This document shows, piece after piece, positions 8,245 to 17,315 of a stretch of DNA of 64,000 nucleotides. The position numbers and the translations under genes were made by a program. The notes below the pieces were generated by a model that had not been told where the DNA came from, did no database searches, and saw nothing but the letters and a program-made list of their open reading frames with translations. Each line of letters opens with the position of its first letter. Within the stretch, counting starts at the first letter, position 1. This stretch comes from Maricaulis sp017643475 (GTDB lineage Bacteria > Pseudomonadota > Alphaproteobacteria > Caulobacterales > Maricaulaceae), in contig NZ_CP138920.1 of assembly GCF_047123815.1 (NCBI RefSeq), positions 2,232,001 through 2,296,000 on the forward strand, given 5' to 3'.

Positions 8245-10107
8245 CTAGGTGGACGCGAGTTCAGCCAGGCGCGCATAGACGCCCTCACTACGACCCACAA
8301 GCTCATCGTGCCGACCCTGTTCAACGATCCGGCCCTGCTCGAACACCAGGATACGGTCGGCATCGCGGATGGTCGACAGACGGTGGGCAATGATGATCGT
8401 TGTCCGCCCTTTCATCACCGTATTCATCGCCGACTGGATCTCGCGCTCGGTCTCATTGTCCAGGCTCGACGTGGCCTCATCCAGGATCAGGATGGGCGCA
8501 TCCGCAAGGATGGCGCGGGCAATGGCGACACGCTGGCGTTCACCCCCGGAGAGTTTCACCCCGCGCTCTCCGACAAGGGTGCGATACCCCTGGGGCAGGC
8601 GAATGATGAAGTCGTGGGCGTGGGCCGCCTTGGCCGCTGCCACCACATCCTCTGGCGAGGCCTGTGGATTGGCGTAGGCGATATTCTCCGCGATGGTGCG
8701 GTGGAAGAGCGCCGGATCCTGGGGCACCAGGGCGATGTGACGTCGCAGGCTGTCTTGCTTGACCGCACGCACATCCTGGCCATCGATCAGCACGGCGCCA
8801 TCACTGACGTCGTAGAGCCGCTGGACCAGTTTCACGAAAGTCGACTTGCCCGAACCGGTCGGTCCGACCAGGGCGACTTTCTCGCCCGGGCGGATGGCCA
8901 GCTCGAAACCTGTGTAGAGCGGGCGTTCCTGGCCGGCATAGGTAAAGTCGACCTTGTCGAACCGGACCTCTCCCTGGTCGGGCTGGAACTCCGTCGCGTC
9001 GTCACGATCGCTGACCTCGGTTTCCTGGGCATCGAAAATCGCCAGATCCTGGATCTCGTCGAGACCGCGCTGGACCTGCTGCACCTGTTCACCAAAGCGG
9101 CGCATGTAACCCGAGACGATCATGTAGGCCGTCAGGGCCGCCACGACATCACCGGCGCTCGCACTGCCAATCGACCATTGCCAGACCAGCAGGCCGACCA
9201 GGGCCGCCTGCATGGTCAGGTCGGTGACGATGTTGACCAGCCAGGAGTTGACGAAACGGTTCCAGGTTTTCTTGGTCGCGGCACGCCAGCGCCAGGCCAG
9301 GCCGTGGAAACGGCCATCCTCGCGCGTTTCCGCACCAAAGCTCTTCACCGTGGCGATGCCGCCGATCGTATCCGCCAGCGCACCACCGATCTCGCTGTCC
9401 AGCGCGTTCGAGCGGATGTTCTGCGGGCGGATGTAATAGCGGCTCAACAGCAGGGAGGAGGCGATGAAGCCGCACATGATGACAAAGGCGATCCCGCCCA
9501 CCAGCGGCCAGCGGATAGCCATCATCCCGGCAATGCCCAGCATCACGCCGATCGAGGGCGCGATACCCATGAAGATGTGCACGGTAATCGTGTCATAGGC
9601 CCACATGCCGCGCGTGATCTTGCGCACGACTGAACCGGCGAAGGTATTGGCATGCCAGTCCAGCGAGAAGCGCTGAACCTTGGCAAAGGCCTCCGTCGTC
9701 ATGTCGGCCATGTTGGCAGATGAGAAGGGCACCTCGCAGCGCGAGGCCAGCTGACGCACGGCGTAGAAAACCACGGCAACGCCCAGATAGAGGGAGAAGG
9801 CGTCCCAGGGATTGCCCACGCCCGGGCCGGCCGACAGCGTGTCGATCAGGCGTCCTGCGGCGACCGGGATCACCAGCTCCATGATCGTGGCCAGAACCAT
9901 GAAGAAGATCATGCCGGCCAGCAGCACGGGGCGACGGCGCCATTGCTTGGCCAGATAGGCCATGACAGCGGTATTGGAGAGGCTTTTCGTCCGCGGCTCA
10001 TCATCCGGATCGGCGTACAGGCCTTCACGGACATCATCATGCAGATCGCGCGCGTCGATCAGGTCCTCGGTTTGTTCGGTATGGGCATCAAATGCAGAAG
10101 TCGACAT
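8245..10107 (-). CDS. ABC exporter, fused permease and ATPase (ABCB/MsbA type)
   Basis: A 620-aa half-transporter, presumed to act as a homodimer in the inner membrane. Residues about 1-60 are a hydrophilic tail, followed by six transmembrane segments (ABC_membrane), then a nucleotide-binding domain with Walker A GPTGSGKST, signature LSGGERQ, Walker B ILILDEATS and the H-loop IIIAHRLST. These mark an active ATPase. The substrate (lipid, drug or peptide) cannot be deduced. It has its own start (ATG 10107) and lies 260 nt downstream of the M20 peptidase gene on the same strand; that gap holds nothing I recognise. Confidence 0.93.
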   Translation of the reverse strand: MSTSAFDAHTEQTEDLIDARDLHDDVREGLYADPDDEPRTKSLSNTAVMAYLAKQWRRRPVLLAGMIFFMVLATIMELVIPVAAGRLIDTLSAGPGVGNPWDAFSLYLGVAVVFYAVRQLASRCEVPFSSANMADMTTEAFAKVQRFSLDWHANTFAGSVVRKITRGMWAYDTITVHIFMGIAPSIGVMLGIAGMMAIRWPLVGGIAFVIMCGFIASSLLLSRYYIRPQNIRSNALDSEIGGALADTIGGIATVKSFGAETREDGRFHGLAWRWRAATKKTWNRFVNSWLVNIVTDLTMQAALVGLLVWQWSIGSASAGDVVAALTAYMIVSGYMRRFGEQVQQVQRGLDEIQDLAIFDAQETEVSDRDDATEFQPDQGEVRFDKVDFTYAGQERPLYTGFELAIRPGEKVALVGPTGSGKSTFVKLVQRLYDVSDGAVLIDGQDVRAVKQDSLRRHIALVPQDPALFHRTIAENIAYANPQASPEDVVAAAKAAHAHDFIIRLPQGYRTLVGERGVKLSGGERQRVAIARAILADAPILILDEATSSLDNETEREIQSAMNTVMKGRTTIIIAHRLSTIRDADRILVFEQGRIVEQGRHDELVGRSEGVYARLAELAST

Positions 10108-10365
10108 CGGTCATCGAGCCGCAGGGCTCGCCTCGTGAATACGTTCAAATAACAACAGGGCTGGGGTCGACGGGAGACATCACCAGAGGACCGGCTGTTA
10201 AGCAGGGGCGCCTGGTGCGATGGCGGGCCGTCGGGGCCGCCCTCGATTGCTATTTGATGTTCTTCACGGGTGCCGTCTCCTGTAATTCGGGGGAGCCTGA
10301 TTACGCCTGTTGGGCGAAATCAGCAAGCGCGGTGTTATTGAAAGTCCTCAGGTGTGGCGGATGGG

Positions 10366-11817
10366 TCACTCCTCCACCACACCCGCCTCAGCGATTACCG
10401 TGTAGAAAAAGCCGGACATGCGGGCGAGGTCCTCGACCGCGATGCGTTCGTCGTCGCCGTGGATGCGTGCGATATCGGCCATGACAGCCCGGGCTGGCGA
10501 GTAGCGGTAGAGATTATCTGCGGTGTCGGCAAAGGCGCGGACATCGGTTGCGCCGGTGACCATGAAGGGCACCATGGGTGTGCTCGGTTCTGCCTGACCC
10601 GCGGCGGCGCCGGCGATAAGGTCCCACGCGGCGCCATCAACATCAGCGACGGGCGGGGCGTTGCTGGCCCACCGGTTGGTCTCGATGGTCACGCCGTCCA
10701 GATGCGCCACGGAGCGGCGCAGATGTTCCAGTGCGCTTTCAACCGTGTCACGCGGATGCAGGCGCAGATTGATGGTGCCGGTGGCTTCCTGGGGAAGGAC
10801 ATTGTCCTTGACCCCGCCCTCGACAATGGTTGGCGCGATCGTCGTGCCGATCAGGGCGCGAGCGGCGTCCTGTTCCATCAGCTGGCCGCGGATCATCGGG
10901 CCGAAAATGCCGTTATTGGCCGCCGCAAATCCAGCCATGCCTTCCATCTCCGGCGCCATGGCTTCCAGCATGGCGCGTGTCGGTCCCTCATTCAGCGAGT
11001 GTTCGAACGGGTTCTCCTCGATCGCGGTGATGGCCCGGGCGAGCAGGCTGATGGCGGTGGCGCGCGGGGGCGTGGAGGAATGGCCGCCGCGGGCGCGGGC
11101 CGTGACGGTCACGGTCATATAACCCTTTTCGGCCACACCGATCATCGCTGCCGGCGCGTTGGTCATAGGGCTGTCGAGCACGGTCAGCCCGCCTTCATCC
11201 AGCGCGAACCAGGCGTGTTGGCCCTGATCGGCCAGGTATTGCGCGGCACGGCGCGCACCCAGTCCGCCCACCTCCTCATCGGGGCCGAGCGAGATATAGA
11301 AGGTGCGTTGTGGCTGTGTGCCGTTTTCCAGATGGCGTTCGACAGCATGAAGCAAGGCCATCAAATGCCCTTTCATGTCCAGGGTGCCACGGCCCCAGAC
11401 AAATCCATCCGCGATGGTGCCGTCGAAGGGCGGATAGCTCCACTGGTCCTCGGTGCCTGGCTCGATGGGAACCACGTCCTGGTGTGCCAGAAGCACGACC
11501 GGCTGGGCGTTTTCATCGCTGCCAGTCCAGGTGAAGAGCAATTGCCCGTCGCCAAGGTCCTGAGGGCTGAGCCGTGCATGCATCAAGGGAAAGCGCTCGG
11601 CGAGAAAGGCGCGGAAACCCTCGAACTCTTCCCAGCTGGCGCGGGGATCGAAGGCAGAAGAAATCGTGCGGTACTGGATCGCCTGTGACAGGTCGCGAGC
11701 GATCTCATTGGCGTCAAACACGACGTTCTGGCGCAGCGGACGGGTCTCGTCGGCCGTGGGCGCGCCACAGGCAGACAGCGCCAGCATGCCGGACGCCAGC
11801 AGGATGCGGATATTCAT
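10366..11817 (-). CDS. Lipoprotein M20-family peptidase (carboxypeptidase PM20D1/CPS1 type)
   Basis: Zinc metallopeptidase of 483 aa, anchored as a lipoprotein: the signal peptide MNIRILLASGMLALSAC ends in the lipobox LSAC. Metal and catalytic motifs are present: LLAHQDVVP (first His and Asp), WGRGTLDMKG (bridging Asp) and SLGPDEEVGG (catalytic Glu pair). The dimerisation domain (GGHSSTPP onward) is intact. Relatives release or make N-acyl amino acids or cleave dipeptides. The start at 11817 is chosen because the upstream in-frame start at 11907 would push the lipobox out of range. Confidence 0.9.
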   Translation of the reverse strand: MNIRILLASGMLALSACGAPTADETRPLRQNVVFDANEIARDLSQAIQYRTISSAFDPRASWEEFEGFRAFLAERFPLMHARLSPQDLGDGQLLFTWTGSDENAQPVVLLAHQDVVPIEPGTEDQWSYPPFDGTIADGFVWGRGTLDMKGHLMALLHAVERHLENGTQPQRTFYISLGPDEEVGGLGARRAAQYLADQGQHAWFALDEGGLTVLDSPMTNAPAAMIGVAEKGYMTVTVTARARGGHSSTPPRATAISLLARAITAIEENPFEHSLNEGPTRAMLEAMAPEMEGMAGFAAANNGIFGPMIRGQLMEQDAARALIGTTIAPTIVEGGVKDNVLPQEATGTINLRLHPRDTVESALEHLRRSVAHLDGVTIETNRWASNAPPVADVDGAAWDLIAGAAAGQAEPSTPMVPFMVTGATDVRAFADTADNLYRYSPARAVMADIARIHGDDERIAVEDLARMSGFFYTVIAEAGVVEE

Positions 11818-11910
11818 GGGTCTCGACCTTCCCCAGAGTGTGGTCCAGGCGTGTGGGCCCCGGAACTTGTTTTGTTCGAGAGTTTCGAAGCTCGACCGTC
11901 GAGGCAAGTG

Positions 11911-12834
11911 TCAGGCCCGGATGCCCTTGACCACAGCCGCTTCGAGCATGGCTCGGAAATGCGCATTGGGTTCAACCAGCTTGCGGGCGTCGAGATCCAT
12001 TGGGGCAGCAACGCCTTCCATGGTCCACCAGGGTTTGCCCGTGGCCGGGTCGAGCACCCAGTGCACGAGATTGCGCACTTTCGGACTGACGGATTTCAGG
12101 CCGGACCGGATCACATAGCCATCACCCTCACGCGGCCAGCGACGGGGCAGGATGCGGGTTTCCAGCAGGGCGCTGCCAATGCGGTTGTCCAGCTCGCCCT
12201 TGTGGAACGCGACTTCCTCGGGAAAGGCACCGATGAAATTGACCACACTGTTGGAGACCCGACCCAGGAATACATCCGCGCGGATACGTCCGAAGGGGCC
12301 GATATCCTGGCCGGTGAAACGGCCCATGCCGATCTGTTCCAGACCCATCTGGTCCGCTCGCGCGAGCGAGGCATTGCCGACGCTGTCATATTCCTCGATG
12401 CCGCGCGGAGCGGCCGTTGGGTCTTTTTCGATCTTGAGCGTGTCGGCGGCCGCGGCAAAACGATCCGGCCAGCTGAACGCCCGACCTTCGGACGGCGAGA
12501 CATGTTCCAGCACCAGCTGGAATGTCGCTGCGACGCGGCCGGATCCGCCATGGCGCATTATCAGTTCGGCATGCATCAGCGTGTCGGTATGGCCGGTGAT
12601 CCCGCCCTCGATCATCAGCGGCGCACCGGGATGGGCCTCGGCGAGGAATTTGATGTGCAGGGAGCGCGCCAGCAGGGTGGCGTAGTTGTCTGAGCGGAAG
12701 ACATTGCCCAGACCGGCCATGGCGGCGAGATTGCCGACCGCCTCGCTGGCCTTGGCAAGATAGAACTGGACATTCATATGCCCCAGCTCGTCACATTCCC
12801 AGGCGTTTGCATTGCCGCGCCAGAGCTCGACCAT
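11911..12834 (-). CDS. Acyl-CoA thioesterase-like protein, two hotdog domains
   Basis: A 307-aa cytoplasmic protein. The N-terminal half begins WRGNANAWECDELGHMNVQFYL, which resembles the 4HBT hotdog active-site segment (D-x-x-GHMN). A second hotdog-like half follows (RADVFLGRVSNSVVNFIG, KGELDNRIGSALLETRI). It likely hydrolyses or binds acyl thioesters; the substrate is unknown. The ATG at 12834 has GCGGAGCG upstream and leaves a 17-nt gap to the Fur-family gene; the in-frame start at 12873 would overlap it. Same strand as zur, so possibly in one transcript. Confidence 0.75.
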   Translation of the reverse strand: MVELWRGNANAWECDELGHMNVQFYLAKASEAVGNLAAMAGLGNVFRSDNYATLLARSLHIKFLAEAHPGAPLMIEGGITGHTDTLMHAELIMRHGGSGRVAATFQLVLEHVSPSEGRAFSWPDRFAAAADTLKIEKDPTAAPRGIEEYDSVGNASLARADQMGLEQIGMGRFTGQDIGPFGRIRADVFLGRVSNSVVNFIGAFPEEVAFHKGELDNRIGSALLETRILPRRWPREGDGYVIRSGLKSVSPKVRNLVHWVLDPATGKPWWTMEGVAAPMDLDARKLVEPNAHFRAMLEAAVVKGIRA

Positions 12835-12851
12835 GTCGTGCGCTCCGCTTG

Positions 12852-13280
12852 TCAGTGCGTACAGTTTCTGCAATGCCCGAAATGCTCGATGACCGACCGG
12901 TCGATCTTGAAGCCTTCCGGTGCATTGGTCGGGGTGGCCGAGCCGTGGCGTTCCTCGACCGTGCCGCAGTCGGAACAGATAAAGAGTTCCGCGCCGCCCT
13001 CGTCGTGGGAATGCGTGCAGCCGACAAAGGCGTTCAGCGCTTCAACCTTGTGAACAAGGCCCAGCCCCATCAGGAAATCGAGCGCGCGATAGACTGTTGG
13101 TGGCTTGGCGGTGCCAGCCTCCGGGTTCAGCGCCTCGAGCAGGTCATACGCCTTGACCGGCCCATCCCAGCCCAGCACGAGCTCGAGCACGCGCTTGCGG
13201 ATGGGGGTCAGGCGTTCGCCGCGCTCCTGGCACAGGCTTTCGGCCGCTTCGAGGGCCTGGGAAGATTGGGAACGACTCAT
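12852..13280 (-). CDS. zur: Fur-family regulator, probably Zur (zinc uptake regulator)
   Basis: A 142-aa winged-helix repressor of the Fur superfamily. The N-terminal DNA-binding part reads LTPIRKRVLELVL and PPTVYRALDFLMGLGLVHKVE. The C-terminal half has CTHSHDEGGAELFICSDCG and a terminal CRNC, i.e. two CxxC pairs for the structural zinc plus a His/Asp/Glu sensing site, which fits Zur better than Fur. It is divergent from a His-rich TonB receptor with candidate operators between them. The start at 13280 replaces a longer in-frame start at 13334 because homologues begin near SQSSQALEAAE. Confidence 0.88.
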   Translation of the reverse strand: MSRSQSSQALEAAESLCQERGERLTPIRKRVLELVLGWDGPVKAYDLLEALNPEAGTAKPPTVYRALDFLMGLGLVHKVEALNAFVGCTHSHDEGGAELFICSDCGTVEERHGSATPTNAPEGFKIDRSVIEHFGHCRNCTH

Positions 13281-13346
13281 ATTTGCAACATGTAATGAGG
13301 TTCGTGCAGGATTCCCAGTGTGTGTGCTTGTCAATGCTGTTGGTGT

Positions 13347-13380
13347 GACATTATAACGTCGCCAGTGTTACCAAATAACG
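13347..13380 (+). promoter_or_regulatory. Two candidate Zur operators before the TonB receptor gene
   Basis: GACATTATAACGTC (13347-13360) is a near-perfect 14-bp palindrome (one mismatched pair). GTTACCAAATAAC (13367-13379) has GTTA/TAAC arms. Both resemble the GTTAT-n-ATAAC style of alphaproteobacterial Zur boxes. They lie 14-47 nt before the receptor start and 67-100 nt from the zur start, so one regulator could control both. Confidence 0.5.
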
Positions 13381-13393
13381 TATCGGGATTGCT

Positions 13394-15478
13394 ATGCGTA
13401 CGCTCCTCCTCACGACCACCAGCCTGTTGCTGGCGGCTCCGGCGCTGGCTCAGGAAACTGAAGTCATCACCGTCACGTCCACCATTCTGCAAACCGGTGC
13501 TGACGAGATCACTGGCTCGGTTGAAGTGATTGACCGCACTCACATCGAAGAGAACCTGTCCGGTTCCCTGGCTGACACCATTGCCCATGAGCCGGGTGTC
13601 TCCACGACCTTTTTCGGCCCGGCAGCAAGCCGTCCGGTTATTCGCGGTCTGGGTGCTGACCGTGTGCGTGTCCTCAATAATGGTGTTGGCCTGATTGATG
13701 CCTCGACCTCCAGTCCGGACCACGCCGTGGCCTCCGAGGCGCTGGAAGCCGAGCGTGTCGAAATCCTGCGCGGCCCGGCGGCAATCGCGTACGGCGGCGG
13801 TGCTATCGGTGGTGTCGTGAACGTCATCGACGGTCGCATCCCGGAGGAGCGTGTTGAAGACCGTCTCGAGGGGCGTTTCTATCTTGGCCACACCACGGTT
13901 GATAACGGCGAGACGGCTGCAGGTCAGATCCGTTTCAACGCCGGTTCCTTGGTCTTCAACCTGGAAATGATGACCCGTGACGCCGAGGATTATGACATCC
14001 CGGGCTTCTCCGAGAGTGCGCTGGCGCGTGCCCTCGAGGAAGAAGAGCACGAGGGTGATCACGAGGACGAGGATCACGAGGAAGAGGAAGAAGTCTTCGG
14101 CACCGTCGAGAACTCTGGCCTCGAATTCTCAACCGGTTCCGTGGGTGTGTCCTGGGTCGGCGAGAACGGCTTCATCGGTGTGTCCTACAAATCTACCGAC
14201 GCGCTCTACGGCATTCCGGGTGGCCATGGTCACCACGAGGAAGAGCATGACGAGGATGAGGACGAGGATCATCACGACGAGGAAGAAGAACATCACGAGG
14301 AAGAGGGCGGTGTAGCCATCGATCTCATCCAGACTCGTTACGACCTGCGCGGCGAGTTCCGCAATGTTTCCGAGTTCATCAATCGCGTTCGTTTTTCCTT
14401 TGGCACGGCCGAGTACAAACATGTCGAGCTGGAAGGTGACGAAATCGGCACGCTGTTCAGCAATGAGGGCTGGGAAGGCCGTTTCGAAACGCGTTTTTCC
14501 ACTATCGAACTTGGCGGTGGCAATCTTGACTCCGCCGCTGGCATTCAGGCCTTCTCCCGCGACTTCGTTGCGCAGGGCGAGGAAGCCTTTGTCCCGCCAT
14601 CCCTGACTGAAGACTTCGGTCTCTTCCTGGTCGAGCGCTGGGATACAGGCGCCTGGGGTCTTGAGGGCGGACTTCGCCTGGAGAACCGCGATATCGAGAC
14701 CGCCGGGACGTCTCGCAGCTTCGATACATTCTCGATCTCCGGTTCCGCCTTCTGGCGCCCGCAGGAAAACACCTTCCTGGCCGTAACACTGTCCTCCAAC
14801 GAGCGTGCTCCGACGGATGTGGAGCTGTTCGCCGATGGTGAGCACATCGCCACCTCCACGGTCGAGAACGGTGACCCGGATCTGGACGTGGAAAGCGCTG
14901 TCTCGATCGAATTCACGGCCCGTACCGAGTTTGGCAGCTGGGCGTTTGAAGGCGCGGCTTTCCACGCCGAGTATGACGGTTTCATCGGTGCTTTCCCGAC
15001 CGGTGAGGAAGAGGAAGAATTCCTGGTTGTTGAATACCGCCAGGAAGACGCCAGCCTCAGCGGCTTCGAGGGTCGTCTGGAAGGTCCCCTGGGTGAGTTT
15101 GCCGGCTGGAATCTGAGCGGTGAACTGACGGGCGAGTATGTCAACGCATCCATCGATGCGGGTGGTGACATGCCGCGCATCCCGCCGCTTTCCTTCACTG
15201 CAGGTGTGTCTGCCGAGATGGGTGTGCACCAGCTGCATGGTGAGGTCGTCTGGGCCGGGGAACAGGACAATGTCGCGGAATTCGAGCTTCCGACCGAGGG
15301 CTACACCTTGCTCAACGCTCGCTACTCCGTGACCCCGTTCGAAGATCGTGGCATGCGGATCATCCTGGAAGGCCGTAACCTGGCTGACGAGGAAGCGCGT
15401 TTGCACACGTCCTTCCTGAAAGATGCACTCCCGCTGCCGGGTCGCAATTTCCGTGCGGCTCTGGTGATGGATTTCTAA
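13394..15478 (+). CDS. TonB-dependent outer-membrane receptor, ZnuD-like (zinc uptake)
   Basis: A 694-aa outer-membrane receptor. Signal peptide at 1-19 (cleavage ALA-QE), plug domain about 20-150 (PGVSTTFFGPAASRPVIRGLGADRVRVL is the typical plug signature region), then a 22-strand barrel ending in a C-terminal aromatic (MDF). Two extracellular-type loops are packed with metal ligands: residues about 213-234 (Glu/Asp/His) and 281-305 (His/Glu/Asp). Such loops characterise Neisseria ZnuD, which imports zinc through TonB. Being divergent from a Zur-type gene supports zinc as the substrate. The ATG at 13394 is the only sensible start. Confidence 0.9.
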   Translation: MRTLLLTTTSLLLAAPALAQETEVITVTSTILQTGADEITGSVEVIDRTHIEENLSGSLADTIAHEPGVSTTFFGPAASRPVIRGLGADRVRVLNNGVGLIDASTSSPDHAVASEALEAERVEILRGPAAIAYGGGAIGGVVNVIDGRIPEERVEDRLEGRFYLGHTTVDNGETAAGQIRFNAGSLVFNLEMMTRDAEDYDIPGFSESALARALEEEEHEGDHEDEDHEEEEEVFGTVENSGLEFSTGSVGVSWVGENGFIGVSYKSTDALYGIPGGHGHHEEEHDEDEDEDHHDEEEEHHEEEGGVAIDLIQTRYDLRGEFRNVSEFINRVRFSFGTAEYKHVELEGDEIGTLFSNEGWEGRFETRFSTIELGGGNLDSAAGIQAFSRDFVAQGEEAFVPPSLTEDFGLFLVERWDTGAWGLEGGLRLENRDIETAGTSRSFDTFSISGSAFWRPQENTFLAVTLSSNERAPTDVELFADGEHIATSTVENGDPDLDVESAVSIEFTARTEFGSWAFEGAAFHAEYDGFIGAFPTGEEEEEFLVVEYRQEDASLSGFEGRLEGPLGEFAGWNLSGELTGEYVNASIDAGGDMPRIPPLSFTAGVSAEMGVHQLHGEVVWAGEQDNVAEFELPTEGYTLLNARYSVTPFEDRGMRIILEGRNLADEEARLHTSFLKDALPLPGRNFRAALVMDF

Positions 15479-15504
15479 CGTAAATCCAACGTATTACGCC
15501 TTGT

Positions 15505-15534
15505 GCGTCAGCCTGCCGCGCGGCAGGCTGACGC
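15505..15534. repeat. Perfect 30-bp palindrome
   Basis: GCGTCAGCCTGCCGC (15505-15519) is followed directly by its exact reverse complement (15520-15534), with no spacer. It lies 27 nt after the TonB receptor stop. There is no T-run on either side, so it is not a standard intrinsic terminator. It may stall polymerase, protect the 3' end, or be a REP-like unit. Confidence 0.7.
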
Positions 15535-15617
15535 GCGGCGAAACGCGCAGTATCTCGCGCGGACTGGCAGGTCCACAAAGTCCCTATCTTTACTGGGGAC
15601 AAACAGGGGGCCTAGCC

Positions 15618-16238
15618 ATGAAAAAGCTTCTCCTCGCCGCGACCGCTCTTGCCATGACCGCTGCTGCTCCGGCTTTTGCCGAGAGTGGCGACTGGCTGAT
15701 CCGCCTGCGTGCAATCGACGTTATGCCGAATGAAGGCGCGAGCATCGATCCGATCGGCGGCGATGTGGATATCGACAACTCCATCGTGCCTGAACTCGAC
15801 ATCACCTATTTCTTCCAGGATCAGTGGGCTGTTGAACTCATTCTGGGTGTGACCCCACACGATGTCTCAGCGGTGGGCACAGCTGCCGACGATATCGACC
15901 TGGGTGAGGTAACGCTGCTGCCGCCCACGTTGACGGTGCAGTATCACTTCAATCCAGAAGGTACCGTTCGTCCTTATGCCGGCGCAGGCATCAATTACAC
16001 GCATTTCTTCGACAAGAACCTGCCAAGTGGCAGCGCGTTGAGCACGATCGACTATGACGCCAGCCTCGCTCTCGCCGTTCAGGCAGGCATCGATTTCGAC
16101 ATGGGCAATGACTGGTTCTTCAACGTTGATGCGAAATACATCGATATCAACACGGACGTGACGATCGATGGCGCCATCACGGCGGATGTGGACATCGACC
16201 CGGTCATTATCGGCCTCGGTTTCGGTCGCCGGTTCTGA
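15618..16238 (+). CDS. ompW: OmpW-family outer-membrane protein
   Basis: A 206-aa outer-membrane beta-barrel of the OmpW family, an eight-stranded barrel thought to pass small hydrophobic molecules. Signal peptide KKLLLAATALAMTAAAPAFA with cleavage after AFA, then SGDWLIRLRAIDVMP, the family N-terminal motif. PELDITYFFQDQWAVELIL and TVQYHFNPEGTVRPYAGAG are also typical, and the chain ends in Phe. The true start is ATG 15618 (upstream GGGGG); the open frame runs back to 15501 through the palindrome. A strong terminator follows. Confidence 0.93.
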   Translation: MKKLLLAATALAMTAAAPAFAESGDWLIRLRAIDVMPNEGASIDPIGGDVDIDNSIVPELDITYFFQDQWAVELILGVTPHDVSAVGTAADDIDLGEVTLLPPTLTVQYHFNPEGTVRPYAGAGINYTHFFDKNLPSGSALSTIDYDASLALAVQAGIDFDMGNDWFFNVDAKYIDINTDVTIDGAITADVDIDPVIIGLGFGRRF

Positions 16239-16264
16239 TCACAGTTTTTCAACTCAGAAGAGAG

Positions 16265-16299
16265 CGCCAGGTGACTGAGTCGCCTGGCGTTTTCATTTT
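16265..16299 (+). terminator. Intrinsic terminator after ompW
   Basis: An 11-bp stem, CGCCAGGTGAC/GTCGCCTGGCG with one G-U wobble, around a TGA loop, followed by TTTTCATTTT. Placed 27 nt after the ompW stop. Confidence 0.85.
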
Positions 16300-16390
16300 C
16301 AGTGGTTTTTGCGCCTGTTGTGCATGCCTGCATTGATGCTGGCGCGTCGATGGGCTATCAACCCCCAAACGTTTAATAGGGGTATCTACC

Positions 16391-17170
16391 ATGGCTGACG
16401 CAGCGACCAACGAGCCGCGCCTCACCGGACAAGTTCCGCTCTACAAGGAAGTAGAGCCGCTTAATCGTCAAAAACACGCGACCTACGGCGTGAACGCGGT
16501 TTCCAGCCCGTTCAGCTTCCTCAAGGAATGGCATTTTGTGCCAGCCATCGCGGCCGAGTTCGCCGTTGCAAGCGGCAGCTATCCGATCGTCTTCCTTGGT
16601 GACAAGAAGATGCCGGTCGTTGTCATGGGCCTTCGCGCAGGTTCCAACCTGTTCGTGAATGATGGTCAGTTCGACACGGACCACTACGTTCCGGCCTATG
16701 TCCGCCGTTATCCGTTCGTCAGCGCGTCCAACCCGGGCGATCAGCCGTCCACGATCTGCATTGATGTTGGCGCCGACTTCGTCGTCACCGAGAATGCAGA
16801 GCGTCCGTTCTTCGACGAGAAGGGCGAGCCGACCGAATACACGCAGCAGGCTATCGACTATGTGTCCGCTTTCGAGCGCGACGCAAAGATCACCGAGGCT
16901 GTTGTTGAGCGTCTCACTGCTCTCGACCTGTTCGAGAAAAAAGAGATCAAGGTTGCCAACCCGCAAGATCCGGAAAATCCGGTCACGGTTGCTGACTATT
17001 TCGGCGTATCCCAGGAGAAGTTCAACGCTCTCAGCGACGACCAGATTGTCGAGCTTCACAAGAATGGTGACCTTGGTGTCATCACGGCTCATCTGATCTC
17101 TCTGCAGCGCTGGGACCGCATCATGCGCCGTGTTGCCACGGACATGCAGGCTCAGCCGCAAAACGCGTAA
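16391..17170 (+). CDS. SapC-family protein
   Basis: A 259-aa member of the SapC family, named for a Campylobacter S-layer-associated gene and common in Hyphomonadaceae and Caulobacter relatives. Typical pieces are VPLYKEVEPLNRQKHATYGV near the N terminus, AEFAVASGSYPIVFLG, VPAYVRRYPF and the C-terminal HLISLQRWDRIMRR. There is no signal peptide, so it is cytoplasmic. Its role in surface-layer export or assembly is inferred from the family name and is not proven. It has its own terminator and no operon partner. Confidence 0.88.
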   Translation: MADAATNEPRLTGQVPLYKEVEPLNRQKHATYGVNAVSSPFSFLKEWHFVPAIAAEFAVASGSYPIVFLGDKKMPVVVMGLRAGSNLFVNDGQFDTDHYVPAYVRRYPFVSASNPGDQPSTICIDVGADFVVTENAERPFFDEKGEPTEYTQQAIDYVSAFERDAKITEAVVERLTALDLFEKKEIKVANPQDPENPVTVADYFGVSQEKFNALSDDQIVELHKNGDLGVITAHLISLQRWDRIMRRVATDMQAQPQNA

Positions 17171-17195
17171 GTTCGCGTTTGACCTGAACGAGAAG

Positions 17196-17222
17196 CGGCC
17201 GCGCTATTTGCGCGGCCGTTTT
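17196..17222 (+). terminator. Intrinsic terminator after the SapC gene
   Basis: CGGCCGCGC (17196-17204) pairs perfectly with GCGCGGCCG (17210-17218) over a five-base loop, followed by TTTT, 25 nt after the stop. Confidence 0.85.
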
Positions 17223-17315
17223 GCGTTCTGCATCACCTTTCCGCGAGGCTGGTTCGACAGCGGGGTTTTTCCCTCTATATGAACCGCCGACACCACAAGG
17301 TTTCTGGGCGAGCAA

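Noticed and set aside
8308..9633. 441-codon plus-strand frame
   Set aside because: Antisense to the ABC exporter, whose Walker and signature motifs are clear.
10354..11688. 444-codon plus-strand frame
   Set aside because: Antisense to the M20 peptidase gene; no family features.
14129..15406. 425-codon minus-strand frame
   Set aside because: Antisense to the TonB receptor, which has signal peptide, plug and barrel.
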